A stretch of 64,000 nucleotides of DNA from RYN-230 sp036509255 (GCA_036509255.1 DATCFY010000232.1:6831-70830); one strand, 5' to 3'; positions 8,033 to 16,743 are shown, numbered from the stretch's first letter. Notes: generated by a model not told the origin, from the sequence alone. Made by a program: numbers and translations.

Positions 8033-9751
8033 TCAGGTGTTGTGTGATGGCTGGCTGGTCACCCGGCCGGGCTCTGCCGTGGGTGGCACGGCCGGTTCCC
8101 TCGAGGGTAGTAGGCCCGGCGCCTGGCCCGCGGCCGGCCCCGGGGATGTGGCGCGGGCCTGCCCCAGCAGGGTCCGGGCCGACGAGGTGCCCGGCGCTGT
8201 CCCGTCTGCACCCGCCCCGGCGGCACGGGCCGCGCCAGCTCCGGCGCCACCACCACTGCCGCCGTTCCCGCCGGCTCCCCGCCCGCCGATTCCGGGGCCG
8301 CCGGCCCCCGGCCCGCCAGCCTGCCCCGCAGACCGCTGTGCCAGGCCCCGCAACGGGGTTCCCACCGCCTCGCCGTAGGACGGGAACGCGTGCACCACGT
8401 CGGTCAGGATGGCCAGCGGGATCCTGGCCCGGATGGCCAGCGTGACCTCGCCCATCCACTCCTCCGCGTCAGGCCCGATCGCCGCCGCGCCGACCAGGAT
8501 GTCGCCCGACCCGGCGTCCGCGTACAGCTCGACCCGGCCTCGGTCGTCGTCTTCCACCTGGGCCCGGGCCGTTTCGGCCAGGTCGTAGCTGACCGTGATC
8601 AGGTCGACCCCGGTGGCCTCGGCGAGCGAGGGGGACATGCCCACCGTGTAGACCGACGGTGAGGTGTAGACGGTGCGCGGGATGGCCCGGTAGTCGGCGG
8701 CCCGGCTGCCGCCCAGCAGGTTGGCCGCGACGATCCGCGCCTGGTACCGGGCGGTGTGCGTGTAGGGGGCGACCGCGGTCACGTCGCCTGCGGCCCAGAC
8801 CCGCCCGGCGGTCTTCTCTCCCGGGCCGCCGGCCTTCCCGGCCGCGCTGGGCCCGGTTTTCGCGGAAGCGTTGGGCACGACGCGGCAGGTCTCGTCCAGC
8901 GGCAGCATCTCGCCGGGGCCGGCGGAAACGCCGAGTTCCTCCAGCCCGAGGCCGGACAGCCGGGGGCGCCGGCCGCTGGCCAGCAGCACCCGGTCGGCCT
9001 CGATCCTGGTCCCGTCGGCCAGCGTGAGCGCCAGCCCCTCGTCGGTGGTCTCCGCCTTGACCACGGCCGATCCGAGCCGCAGGTCCACCCCCGTCCGCCG
9101 GAGCGCGTCGCCGAGGATCTCGCCGGTGAACTGCGCCTCGCCGGGCAGCACGTGCGGTTCGGCCTCGACCAGCGTGACCTGCGAACCGAACGCCGCGTAG
9201 ATCTGCGCCAGCTCGCAGCCGACCGGCCCCGCGCCCAGCACCACCAGCCGCCGGGGCAAGTCCGGGCAGGTGAGCGCCTCCGCGCTGGTCCAGGCGGGCA
9301 CGTCGGTCAGGCCCTCGACCGGCGGCGCGACCGGCTCGCTGCCGGTGCACACGACGAGGTCCTGGTACTGCAGGGTCAGCGGGGCGGCCGGGGCCAGCCC
9401 GTTCAGGCTGTCCTTGGCCGGGTGGGGCTGGACCGCGATCGTGCCGGGCCCGGTGATCCGGCCGGTGCCGCGGATCAGGGTCACGCCGGCCTCGGCGAGC
9501 TGGGCGGCGGCTGCCGCGTCGTCGAGGTGCCCGGCGACCTCGTCGCGGCGGGCGACCGCGTGTTCCCAGGTCTCGCCCCGGCGGGCGGACTGGAGCAGCG
9601 ACTTGGAGGCCATGTCGGCCAGGTACGGCGCCTCGCCGCCGACGAGGCCCGCTTCCACCAGGGCCGTGGACCGGCCGGCGCGCGACACCTCGATGGCGAT
9701 GAGGCTGCCGGAAGTCCCCCCGCCAAGCACGACGACGTTGAAGTCAGCCAT
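8033..9751 (-). CDS. Pyridine nucleotide-disulfide oxidoreductase-like flavoprotein lacking the redox-active cysteines
   Basis: 572 residues. FAD-binding GGGTSG at residues 10-15, NAD(P)-binding GAGPVGCELA, ATG-like and WAAGDV FAD motifs, and the C-terminal dimerisation domain with HAFPSYGE are all present as in lipoamide dehydrogenase or mercuric reductase. The CxxxxC active site is gone: the segment reads GGEAPYLADMASK, with Ala41 and Asp46 at the cysteine positions. It therefore cannot use the classical dithiol mechanism and may act as a diaphorase, quinone reductase or sensor. The last ~90 residues are Gly/Ala/Pro-rich and low complexity. ATG9751 has GGAGG seven bases upstream; the antisense frame extending upstream to 12610 is not real. 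Confidence 0.85.
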   Translation of the reverse strand: MADFNVVVLGGGTSGSLIAIEVSRAGRSTALVEAGLVGGEAPYLADMASKSLLQSARRGETWEHAVARRDEVAGHLDDAAAAAQLAEAGVTLIRGTGRITGPGTIAVQPHPAKDSLNGLAPAAPLTLQYQDLVVCTGSEPVAPPVEGLTDVPAWTSAEALTCPDLPRRLVVLGAGPVGCELAQIYAAFGSQVTLVEAEPHVLPGEAQFTGEILGDALRRTGVDLRLGSAVVKAETTDEGLALTLADGTRIEADRVLLASGRRPRLSGLGLEELGVSAGPGEMLPLDETCRVVPNASAKTGPSAAGKAGGPGEKTAGRVWAAGDVTAVAPYTHTARYQARIVAANLLGGSRAADYRAIPRTVYTSPSVYTVGMSPSLAEATGVDLITVSYDLAETARAQVEDDDRGRVELYADAGSGDILVGAAAIGPDAEEWMGEVTLAIRARIPLAILTDVVHAFPSYGEAVGTPLRGLAQRSAGQAGGPGAGGPGIGGRGAGGNGGSGGGAGAGAARAAGAGADGTAPGTSSARTLLGQARATSPGPAAGQAPGLLPSREPAVPPTAEPGRVTSQPSHNT

Positions 9752-9865
9752 GTGCTGATCCTCCCCCGACTCGCTGGACGTACGCGCTCCGTTCATCATG
9801 ACAGCCGAACCCAAAGCCGGTCCCCCCCGAGGGGCACATTCCTCGCATCTGGGTAGGGAGACAGC

Positions 9866-10687
9866 ATGCGCAGCATGTGGAAGGGGTCCATCTCGTTCGG
9901 CCTCGTGACGATCCCGGTGAAGCTCTACACCGCCACTGAGCAAAGGGATGTGACGTTCCGCCAGGTGCACGCCGCGGACGGCGGCCGGATCCATTTCCGC
10001 CGGGTCTGCTCGCTGGACGGTGAGGAGGTCCCGTACGCGGACGTGGCCAAGGGATACGAGCTGCCGGACGACGAGATGATCGTGCTCACCGACGGGGATC
10101 TCGCCGAGCTGCCGCTGCCCACGGCCCGCAGTATCGAGGTGCTGAACTTCACCCCGGCCGACCAGGTGGACCCGATCCTGTGGAACCGCAGCTACTACGT
10201 GGAGCCCGAGGCGGCCGGGATCCGGGCCTACGTGCTGCTCCGGGACGCCCTGGAACGCTCCGGCAAGGTGGGCCTGACCAAGGTGGCGCTGCGCCAGCGC
10301 GAGTCCCTGGCCGTCCTGCGCAGCCACGACGGCGTGCTGGTGCTCGAGACGATGCTGTGGCCCGACGAGGTGCGCGCCGCGGACTTCCCGTTCCTGGACC
10401 AGGACATCGAGGTCCGCACCCAGGAACTGAAGATGGCCACGTCGCTGATCGACTCGATGACCGAGGACTTCCACCCCGACGAGTACCACGACGAGTACCG
10501 GGAGGCACTCGAGGAGCTGGTCGCGGCCAAGGTCGAGGGCCGCGAGGTAACCGCACCCGCCGAAGCCGAGGCCCCGGCCGAGCCGGCCAGCCTGCTCGAC
10601 GCGCTCCAGGCCAGCCTGGACGCGGCCACCCGCGGCCGCCGGCCTGCTCCGGCCAAGCGCCGCGCCGGCCGCAAGGCCAGTGCCTGA
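9866..10687 (+). CDS. ku: Ku protein, non-homologous end joining
   Basis: 273 residues, the usual size of bacterial Ku. Typical sequence starts MRSMWKGSISFGLV and continues through the beta-barrel core that threads DNA ends. An Ala/Pro/Lys/Arg-rich C-terminal tail (APAKRRAGRKA) is the kind of basic extension that modulates DNA binding in actinobacterial Ku. It would bind broken ends as a homodimer and recruit LigD. No ligD lies in this window. The start has GGGAGA seven bases upstream. A repeat-like element begins directly after the stop. Confidence 0.95.
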   Translation: MRSMWKGSISFGLVTIPVKLYTATEQRDVTFRQVHAADGGRIHFRRVCSLDGEEVPYADVAKGYELPDDEMIVLTDGDLAELPLPTARSIEVLNFTPADQVDPILWNRSYYVEPEAAGIRAYVLLRDALERSGKVGLTKVALRQRESLAVLRSHDGVLVLETMLWPDEVRAADFPFLDQDIEVRTQELKMATSLIDSMTEDFHPDEYHDEYREALEELVAAKVEGREVTAPAEAEAPAEPASLLDALQASLDAATRGRRPAPAKRRAGRKASA

Positions 10688-10718
10688 AACCCCAAATTCT
10701 CCGCAACGAGAACCATCC
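10688..10718. repeat. Dispersed ~30 bp element, copy A
   Basis: Directly after the ku stop. Its core CGCAACGAGAACC, preceded by AAACCCCAAATTCTC, resembles the intergenic stretch at 48229-48258 (AAACCCTGAAAATCC then CGCAACGAAAACC). It is AT-richer than its surroundings. Origin unknown; copy number needs a genome search. Confidence 0.4.
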
Positions 10719-10762
10719 CAGTACCCTGACTGCGCCAGGAATCCACGATTGGGCGGAAGCTG

Positions 10763-11743
10763 ATGAGACAACGCACGCTCGGCCAGGGCCTCTCCGTCAC
10801 CGAACTCGGCCTCGGCTGCATGGGCATGAGCCAGTCCTACGGTGCCCCGGACGACGAGGAGTCGGTGGCCACTATCCACCGGGCCCTCGACCTGGGCGTG
10901 ACCTTCCTGGACACCGCGGATGCCTACGGCCCGTTCACCAACGAGCGCCTGGTCGGCCGGGCCCTCAAGGGCCGCCGGCACGAGGTCGTGCTGGCCACCA
11001 AGTTCGGCAACCAGCGGCTGCCGGACGGCAGCCGGACCGTGAACGGCCGGCCCGAGTACGTCCGCGAGGCGTGTGACGCGTCGCTGGACCGGCTCGGCAC
11101 CGACCACATCGATCTGTACTACCAGCACCGGGTGGACCCCACCGTGCCGGTGGAGGACACCTGGGGCGCGATGAGCGAGCTGGTCCAGGCGGGCAAGGTC
11201 CGCTACCTGGGCATCTCCGAGGCGGCGCCGGCCACCGTGCGCCGGGCCCACGCGGTGCACCCGATCGCGGCGGCCCAGTACGAGTACTCGCTGTTCAGCC
11301 GGGAACCCGAGGACGAGCTGCTGCCTGTGCTCCGCGAGCTGGGCATCGGCCTGGTGGCTTACAGCCCGCTCGGCCGCGGGCTGCTGACCGGGTCGCTGGA
11401 CGCCTCGGGCGGGTTCGGCAAGACCGACTTCCGCAACGGCCACCCCCGTTTCGCGGGCGAGAACTACGACCACAACCTGGCCGTCGCGGGCCGGGTAGCC
11501 GGGATCGCGCAGGGCAACGGCGTCACTCCCGCGCAGCTGGCCATTGCCTGGGTGCTGGCCCAGGGCAACGACATCGTGACCATCCCGGGCACCAAGCGGC
11601 GCACCTACCTGGAGCAGAACGTGGCCGCCGCCGACATCGTGCTCACCCCGGAGGACCTGATCGGGCTGGGCAAGGCGGTGCCGCGGGATGCGGTCGCCGG
11701 GGAGCGTTACCCGGCCTCGTTCATGGCCCACGTCGGCCTTTGA
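10763..11743 (+). CDS. Aldo/keto reductase
   Basis: 326 residues, (beta/alpha)8 NADPH-dependent AKR. The catalytic tetrad is visible: Asp and Tyr in DTADAYG, Lys in ATKFGN, His in YYQHR. NADPH-binding PGTKRRTYLEQN is in the usual place near the C-terminus. Closest in feel to the AKR12/13 group that reduces assorted aldehydes and ketones; substrate unknown. Transcribed alone; the 15-bp tandem repeats start at its stop codon. Confidence 0.9.
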   Translation: MRQRTLGQGLSVTELGLGCMGMSQSYGAPDDEESVATIHRALDLGVTFLDTADAYGPFTNERLVGRALKGRRHEVVLATKFGNQRLPDGSRTVNGRPEYVREACDASLDRLGTDHIDLYYQHRVDPTVPVEDTWGAMSELVQAGKVRYLGISEAAPATVRRAHAVHPIAAAQYEYSLFSREPEDELLPVLRELGIGLVAYSPLGRGLLTGSLDASGGFGKTDFRNGHPRFAGENYDHNLAVAGRVAGIAQGNGVTPAQLAIAWVLAQGNDIVTIPGTKRRTYLEQNVAAADIVLTPEDLIGLGKAVPRDAVAGERYPASFMAHVGL

Positions 11744-11845
11744 CGGCCACCCCTTGATGGCCACTGCTCTGATGGCCAGCCCTGTGATGGCCAGCCCTGT
11801 GATGGCCAGCACTTTGATGGCCAGCACTGTTGCGACGGCCAGGGA
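11741..11845. repeat. 15-bp tandem repeat (minisatellite) between AKR and nagA
   Basis: Five well-aligned 15-bp units of the form TGATGGCCAGCCCTG start at 11755, 11770, 11785, 11800 and 11815, with degenerate units at both ends. The first partial unit includes the AKR stop codon. The spacing is contiguous, so this is not a CRISPR array. It lies immediately before nagA and may include part of its leader. Confidence 0.85.
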
Positions 11846-11854
11846 ACGGCGCCC

Positions 11855-13006
11855 GTGATCATTACCGCACCGCGGGTGGTGACCGCGCTGCCCGGCGCCC
11901 CAGTGCTGGAGCCCGGATACGTCGTCACGTCCGGGGACCGGATCACGGACGCGGGGCAGGGCAAGCCGCCCGGGACCCCAGACGTCGAACTGGCCGCGGG
12001 CGTGCTCGTCCCGGGGCTGGTCGACCTTCAGGTCAACGGGTATTTCGGGGTCGAGATGCAGGCCGCGGAGCCGGCGGCATGGGCCACCGTGGCCGGGCGG
12101 CTGCCCCAGACGGGCTGCACGGCGTTCCTCCCCACGTTCATCACGGCTCCGATTAAGCGACTGGCCACAGCGCTGGGTTTCGTTGCGGAGTATCTGCCGG
12201 AGCGGAGGTGGCGAGGCGCGCGGGTGCTCGGCGTGCATCTGGAGGGACCGTTCATCTCGCCGGCCCGGCCCGGCGCGCACAACCCGGACTGGATCGTGCC
12301 ACCCGCGCCCGCCGCGGTCGGGGAGCTGCTGGCGGCCGGGGCGGGCCTGGTCCGCCTGGTCACCCTGGCCCCCGAAGTGGACGGCGGGCTGGCCGCGGTC
12401 CGCCAGCTGGCCGGGGCGGGCGTGCTGGTCAGCGTGGGGCACAGCAACGCGGCTGCGGCGCAGGTCGCGGCGGCCGCCGGGGCCGGGGCGCGGATGGTCA
12501 CGCACCTGTTCAACGCCCAGCCGTCGATCAAGTCCCGCGAGCCCGGCGTGGCCGGCCAGGCGCTGGCCGACCCCCGGCTGACCAGCGGCCTGATCATGGA
12601 CACCCATCACGTGTCGCCGGCGAACTGCACGCTGGCGTTCGCCGCGGCGCCCGGCCGGATCGCCCTGGTCACCGACGCGGCGGCGTGCGCGGGCATGCCA
12701 CCGGGGGAGTACCTGCTCGGCGGCGAGCCGATCACGCTGCCACCCGGTGACGGCGTGCCGCCGCGCCGGGCGGATGGCGGGCTGGCCGGGTCGGCGTTGC
12801 GGATCGACCGGGCGGTCGCGAACATGGTGGCGGCCGGGGCCAGCCTGGCCGGCGCGGTGGCGGCCGCGTCCCGGGTCCCCGCCGACCTGATCGGCCGGCC
12901 CGACCTGGGCCGCCTGGCCCCGGGGGCCGCGGCCGACCTGGTGTGGCTCGACGACGACTTGCGGGCCGCCGCGACCTGGATCGATGGTGAGAGGGTGTAC
13001 CCGTGA
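11855..13006 (+). CDS. nagA: N-acetylglucosamine-6-phosphate deacetylase
   Basis: 383 residues of the amidohydrolase superfamily. Family motifs are visible: the metal/phosphate region HLEGPF, GHSNA, the His of MVTHLFNAQ, and the catalytic Asp of LVTDAAA. It removes the acetyl group of GlcNAc-6-P, the committed step for recycling or catabolising cell-wall and chitin amino sugars. The GTG start fits family length. It overlaps the SIS-domain gene by four bases (GTGA), and the pair plus the HAD gene form an operon. A DasR/GntR-type operator was looked for but not seen. Confidence 0.92.
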   Translation: MIITAPRVVTALPGAPVLEPGYVVTSGDRITDAGQGKPPGTPDVELAAGVLVPGLVDLQVNGYFGVEMQAAEPAAWATVAGRLPQTGCTAFLPTFITAPIKRLATALGFVAEYLPERRWRGARVLGVHLEGPFISPARPGAHNPDWIVPPAPAAVGELLAAGAGLVRLVTLAPEVDGGLAAVRQLAGAGVLVSVGHSNAAAAQVAAAAGAGARMVTHLFNAQPSIKSREPGVAGQALADPRLTSGLIMDTHHVSPANCTLAFAAAPGRIALVTDAAACAGMPPGEYLLGGEPITLPPGDGVPPRRADGGLAGSALRIDRAVANMVAAGASLAGAVAAASRVPADLIGRPDLGRLAPGAAADLVWLDDDLRAAATWIDGERVYP

Positions 13007-14043
13007 GCGTTCCAGTCACCGCGATGCGGACCGAGATAGCCCAGCAGCCCGCCGCGCTGCGGGCCACGCTGGAGGCGCTGATGCCGCGGGGCGGCGAGGC
13101 GGCCGCGCTGGCCAGGGACTGCCGCCAGGTGCTGTTCATCGCCCGGGGCACCTCCGACAACGCGGCGGTGTACGGGACGTACCTGCTGCAGGCGCACGCC
13201 GGGATGCTGGCCACGCTGGCCTCCCCGTCGATCGCCACCGAGTACCACAGCCGGATGGACCTGTCCGGCGTGCTGGCGGTGGCGCTGTCCCAGTCCGGGG
13301 CCACCGAGGAGATCGTCGAGACGCTGGCCTGGGCCCGCGACTGCGGCGCGCGGACGCTGGCCATCACCAACGGCGGCGGCTCACCGCTGACCCAGGTGGC
13401 CGACCTGGCCTTCGTGACCGCCGCGGGCGCGGAGCTGGCCGTCCCGGCCACCAAGACGTTCACCACCCAGCTGGCCGCGCTGGCCGTACTGGCCATCGCG
13501 CTGGGCGCCGACCTGGACCCGGGCCTGCTGCGCTCCGTCCCGGACGAGATCGAGCGGATGCTGGCCGCCCCGGACGAGGTGGAGCCGATGGTCGCCGAGC
13601 TGACCGGCGCGGGAGGCGTCGTCGTGTCCGGCCGCGGGCACGCGTACGCGGCCGCGCTGGAGCTCGCGCTCAAACTCAAGGAGGCGTGCTACCTGCACGC
13701 CATGGGGCTGTCCTGGGCAGACCTGCTGCACGGGCCCATCGCGGTGGTCGACGCGAGCACGCCAGCCATCATCGTGGCCGCCGACTCCGGGCCCGCCCTG
13801 CCGGGCAGCATCGAGCTGGCCCGGCGCGTGGTCGCGGCCGGGGCGCGGGCCTACGCGATCGGCGGCGGCCCGGGCCTGGCCGAGGCGAGCAGCCTCGCGG
13901 TGCCCGGTCCCCGGCTGCCCGAATGGCTCGCCCCGCTCGGGCTGATCGTGCCGGGGCAGTTGCTGACCGAGGCCCTGTCCCGGCGGCTCGGCATCGACCC
14001 GGACAGCCCCCGGGGGCTGAGCAAGGTGACGCAGACCGCGTGA
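13003..14043 (+). CDS. SIS-domain aminosugar-phosphate isomerase/deaminase (GlmS-C-like)
   Basis: 346 residues with two SIS sugar-phosphate-binding domains, as in the isomerase half of GlmS but without the glutaminase domain. Phosphate-binding segments are ARGTSDNAA and ALSQSGATEE; the C-terminal GLSKVTQT tail is characteristic. By its place after nagA it probably deaminates/isomerises glucosamine-6-phosphate (NagB-II/AgaS-like) to fructose-6-phosphate. It overlaps nagA by four bases and the HAD gene by one, so coupled expression is expected. The reaction is inferred from family and context only. Confidence 0.85.
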   Translation: MSVPVTAMRTEIAQQPAALRATLEALMPRGGEAAALARDCRQVLFIARGTSDNAAVYGTYLLQAHAGMLATLASPSIATEYHSRMDLSGVLAVALSQSGATEEIVETLAWARDCGARTLAITNGGGSPLTQVADLAFVTAAGAELAVPATKTFTTQLAALAVLAIALGADLDPGLLRSVPDEIERMLAAPDEVEPMVAELTGAGGVVVSGRGHAYAAALELALKLKEACYLHAMGLSWADLLHGPIAVVDASTPAIIVAADSGPALPGSIELARRVVAAGARAYAIGGGPGLAEASSLAVPGPRLPEWLAPLGLIVPGQLLTEALSRRLGIDPDSPRGLSKVTQTA

Positions 14044-14723
14044 TGATGCAATCGCCCGACCAGACGAAGACCGCGGACCTGGGTCCTTTCCAGGCCGCCG
14101 TGTTCGACCTCGACGGCACGCTGGTGGACAGTGAGACACGTAGCCACGAGAGCTGGCGGCACGTGTTCCGCTCGCGCGGCATCGTCCCGGACGACTCGCT
14201 GATCCGGGCGTTCGTCGGGCGGCGCGGCGTCGACGTCCATGGCCTGCTGCAGGAGCGGGTGCCCGGGCACGACCCGGCTGAGCTGATGGCCGCGTCCAGC
14301 GCGCACTTCCACGCCCCGCACCAGCCGCCGCTGGGGCCGCTGGACGGCGCGGTCGAGCTGGTCCAGCGGATCGGCGCGGCCGGGGTCCCGCTGGCCCTGG
14401 TCACCTCGGCCGGGCGCGGCTACGCCGAGCAGATCCTGGACGAGCTGGGGATCCGCCCGCTGTTCTCGGTGGTGGTGACGGCCGGGGACGTGACCGTGGG
14501 CAAGCCGGACCCGCAGGGGTACCGGGCCGCGGCCCGCGCCCTGGACGTGCCGCCCGCGGCCTGCGTGGTGTTCGAGGACGCCCCGGCGGGCGTCGCGGCC
14601 GCCAAGGCGGCCGGGATGTACTGCGTGGCGGTGGCGACCACCCACCCGCCGGAGGACCTGGCCGCCGCCGACCAGGTCGTTCCCGGCCTGACCAAGGTCG
14701 CCTGGCCGCTGACCGTGGACTGA
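14043..14723 (+). CDS. HAD-IA hydrolase, beta-phosphoglucomutase/sugar-phosphatase-like
   Basis: 226 residues. Motif I FDLDGTLVDSE with both Asp residues, motif II VTSAG, motif III Lys in VGKPDPQGY, and motif IV FEDAPAGV are all intact. Cap domain is small and helical, as in phosphoglucomutase- and 2-deoxyglucose-6-phosphatase-type enzymes. It probably dephosphorylates or isomerises a sugar phosphate of the nagA pathway. Two ATGs (14043, 14046) overlap the upstream stop, giving translational coupling. A frame extending back to 12984 is just antisense-free read-through of the SIS gene in another frame. Confidence 0.87.
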   Translation: MMQSPDQTKTADLGPFQAAVFDLDGTLVDSETRSHESWRHVFRSRGIVPDDSLIRAFVGRRGVDVHGLLQERVPGHDPAELMAASSAHFHAPHQPPLGPLDGAVELVQRIGAAGVPLALVTSAGRGYAEQILDELGIRPLFSVVVTAGDVTVGKPDPQGYRAAARALDVPPAACVVFEDAPAGVAAAKAAGMYCVAVATTHPPEDLAAADQVVPGLTKVAWPLTVD

Positions 14724-14730
14724 CCGGCGC

Positions 14731-15806
14731 ATGGAGCAGGAGGGTCAGGACGCTTCGCAGCTGGCCAGCGAGGCGCTGGAATGGCTGCTGGGCAGGGCGC
14801 AGGAACGCGGGACAGCCCTGGCGTGGACGGGCAGGCCCGATGACGACGAGCTGGACCCGACGTTGTAGCGGCACCTCGGGAATCGTGCTGGCGCTCCTGG
14901 AGGGATACCGGCACTTCGGCGACGACAAGTACGCCGGGGCGCCCAGACCATCGCCGATGCCGTCCGCCAGGACTGGGAGCTGTCCTCGCTGTACTTCGGG
15001 CTGGCGGGCATGGCGTTCGTACTGCGCGCGGTCTGCGACGTGCTCGGAGAGGATCGCGCGGGCCAGGCGGCGGCCCGCGCGCTGGACCTCGTCCGCTCGC
15101 GGTTCGACGGGGAACGGTGGCCCGATCAGTTCGAGCTGCTCGGCGGGAACGCCGGCATCGCGCTGGGTGCCGCGCGGGCAGGCGACCTCGACCTGGCCGT
15201 CCTGGCGTTGACGCCGTACCTGGCCACCGCCGAGGCTACCGCCGGCGGCGTGCACTGGGAGGTCCGCGCCGGAACCCCGGCCCGGTTCCATCACCTGTCG
15301 CACGGCACGCTCGGCATCGTCTACGCCCTGGCTGCCATCGGGCATGCCGCAGGCCGCCGGGACCTGACGGACCTGGCCCTGGCCGGAGCGGCCGACGTCG
15401 TGTCCCGCGACGAGGCCGGGCCGGACGGCTTCCTGGTGCCGCATTCGGACCCGCAGCACAAGCGGCTGCGGCCGGGATTCTGGGACAACAACGGCCGCTG
15501 CTGCGGCACGGCCGGGGTGCTCGCCCTGGCCTGCGACCGGCACGCCGAGGAGGGGGACGGTCTCTCGTTCGCCGGCGTCCTGGCCAGCGACCTAGCCGCG
15601 CGGGCCACCGTGGACAACGACGGCGCACGCTGGAGTAACTACGAGCACCGGGCCAGTCCGCGCACCCTGGCGCCGCGGACCGGATGGGCGATGGGAAACG
15701 CCGGCATCATCCGCGAACTACTGCGCTACGCACGCCTCTGCGACCAGCGGGACCCGTCCTACGCCGTGGCGTGGCCCGACCACCCACCCGCCGCGCGCAG
15801 CGTTAA
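14731..15806 (+). pseudogene. LanC-like (lanthionine synthetase C family) protein, disrupted by two frameshifts
   Basis: Pieces of one protein lie in three frames. Frame one starts ATG14731 and ends at TAG14866 just after DDDELDPTL. Frame two carries SGTSGIVLALLEGYRHF (about 14867-14937). Frame three resumes near 14942 with TIADAVRQDW and continues past ATG15010. LanC-like signatures are HLSHGTLGIVYALA and the zinc-site segment NGRCCGTAGVLAL. Only ATG15010 onward is a long open frame, and it runs without its own stop through a palindromic element to 15936. A decayed gene is most likely, although assembly errors at 14866 and 14940 are possible. No lanthipeptide precursor or LanB/M is nearby. 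Confidence 0.7.
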
Positions 15807-15848
15807 CGTGGTGCATTTTGCCCCGCCGGCGGGGCAAAATGCACCACG
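15807..15848. repeat. 42-bp perfect palindrome, copy 1 (REP-like)
   Basis: Two 21-base arms meet at GCCCCGCC|GGCGGGGC; the arm begins CGTGGTGCATTTTG. It lies between the LanC-like pseudogene and the convergent SDR gene, where it could act as a bidirectional terminator. A near-identical 46-bp copy occurs inside the flavoprotein gene at 60361-60406, with an A-T/T-A swap compensated in both arms. The right flank also carries a small 12-bp palindrome CCACGATCGTGG. Confidence 0.9.
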
Positions 15849-15865
15849 ATCGTGGGGGATCGCGG

Positions 15866-16618
15866 CTACTGCTGGCGGTAGACCTTGTGCTGGGCGGCCT
15901 GGGCCCGGGGGCGCAGGACGAGGAGGTCCACGTTGACGTGGGAGGGGCGGGTGACCGCCCAGGCGACCGTGTCCGCGACGTCGTCGGCCGTCAGCGGCTC
16001 GGCCACGCCGGCGTAGACCGCGGCGGCCTTCTCCGCATCCCCCCGGTAGCGGTTGACCGCGAACTCGTCGGTGCGGACCATGCCCGGCGCGATCTCGATG
16101 ACCCGGACGGGCTGGTCGTACAGCTCCAGCCGGAGGGTGCCGGCGATCGCGTGCTCGGCGTGCTTGGCCGCGGCATACCCGCCACCGCCCTCATAGGCCA
16201 CGAAGGCGGCCGTGGAGGACATCACCACGATGGTGCCGTCACCGCTGGCGATGAGCTTGGGCAGCAGGGCCTGGGTGACGTGCAGGGTACCGAGCACGTT
16301 GACGTCGAACATGGCCTGCCAGTCGGCCGGGTTGCCCTCGGCCACGGTCTCGCCGCCAAACGCGCCGCCCGCGTTGTTGACCAGCACGTCGCAGCGGTCC
16401 AGTCTCGCCGCGAACGCGTCCACCGCGGCGCGGTCGGTCACGTCCAGGATCGCGGTGTCCGCCTGGCCGCCGTCCCCGCGGATCTGGCTGGCGAGCGCGT
16501 CGATCCGGTCGGCCCGCCGCGCGGCCAGAATCACCCGGTAACCGGCGACGGCCAGCTTGATCGCGGTCGCCGCCCCGATCCCGCTGCTCGCCCCGGTAAC
16601 GACCGCAACTGGTGGCAT
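15866..16618 (-). CDS. Short-chain dehydrogenase/reductase (YdfG-like)
   Basis: 250 residues, classical SDR. Cofactor motif TGASSGIG, NNAG, catalytic Ser in VVMSSTAAF, and YxxxK in GYAAAKH are present. Arg residues in AARRADR after beta-2 suggest NADP preference. The size and GMVRTDEF segment fit the YdfG/serine-dehydrogenase-like clade; substrate unknown. Divergent from the ArsR gene with a palindromic operator in between, so it may be under that repressor. A weak AGG-rich site precedes the ATG. Confidence 0.88.
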   Translation of the reverse strand: MPPVAVVTGASSGIGAATAIKLAVAGYRVILAARRADRIDALASQIRGDGGQADTAILDVTDRAAVDAFAARLDRCDVLVNNAGGAFGGETVAEGNPADWQAMFDVNVLGTLHVTQALLPKLIASGDGTIVVMSSTAAFVAYEGGGGYAAAKHAEHAIAGTLRLELYDQPVRVIEIAPGMVRTDEFAVNRYRGDAEKAAAVYAGVAEPLTADDVADTVAWAVTRPSHVNVDLLVLRPRAQAAQHKVYRQQ

Positions 16619-16708
16619 GGGCCTGCCTTTCGAGCTCGTCGGCCTTTCGGCCTCCTCTGGCCATGGGCTGATTCTGCCAGGACCCGAGCCGCCGGGGGCA
16701 GTGGGCTA

Positions 16709-16726
16709 TGCAAAGAACTCTTTGCA
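16709..16726. promoter_or_regulatory. Palindromic operator between SDR and ArsR genes
   Basis: Perfect inverted repeat TGCAAAG-AACT-CTTTGCA, placed immediately upstream of TATCTT (16731-16736), a -10 box for leaderless ATG16744. Position and symmetry fit an autoregulatory site of the ArsR-type protein, which could also affect the divergent SDR gene. Confidence 0.7.
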
Positions 16727-16743
16727 AAGCTATCTTGGCATGT

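Noticed and set aside
11755..11829. CRISPR-like array
   Set aside because: Repeats are 15 bp and contiguous, with no spacers and no cas genes.
9752..12610. Very long minus-strand open frame extending the flavoprotein gene to 1525 codons
   Set aside because: The part above 9751 is antisense to ku, the aldo/keto reductase and nagA, is Arg/Gly/His-rich, and has no family similarity; ATG9751 has the ribosome site and the FAD motif.
12984..14042. Upstream extension of the HAD gene in the same frame
   Set aside because: Overlaps the SIS gene entirely in another frame and is Arg/Gly-rich; the HAD fold starts after ATG14043.
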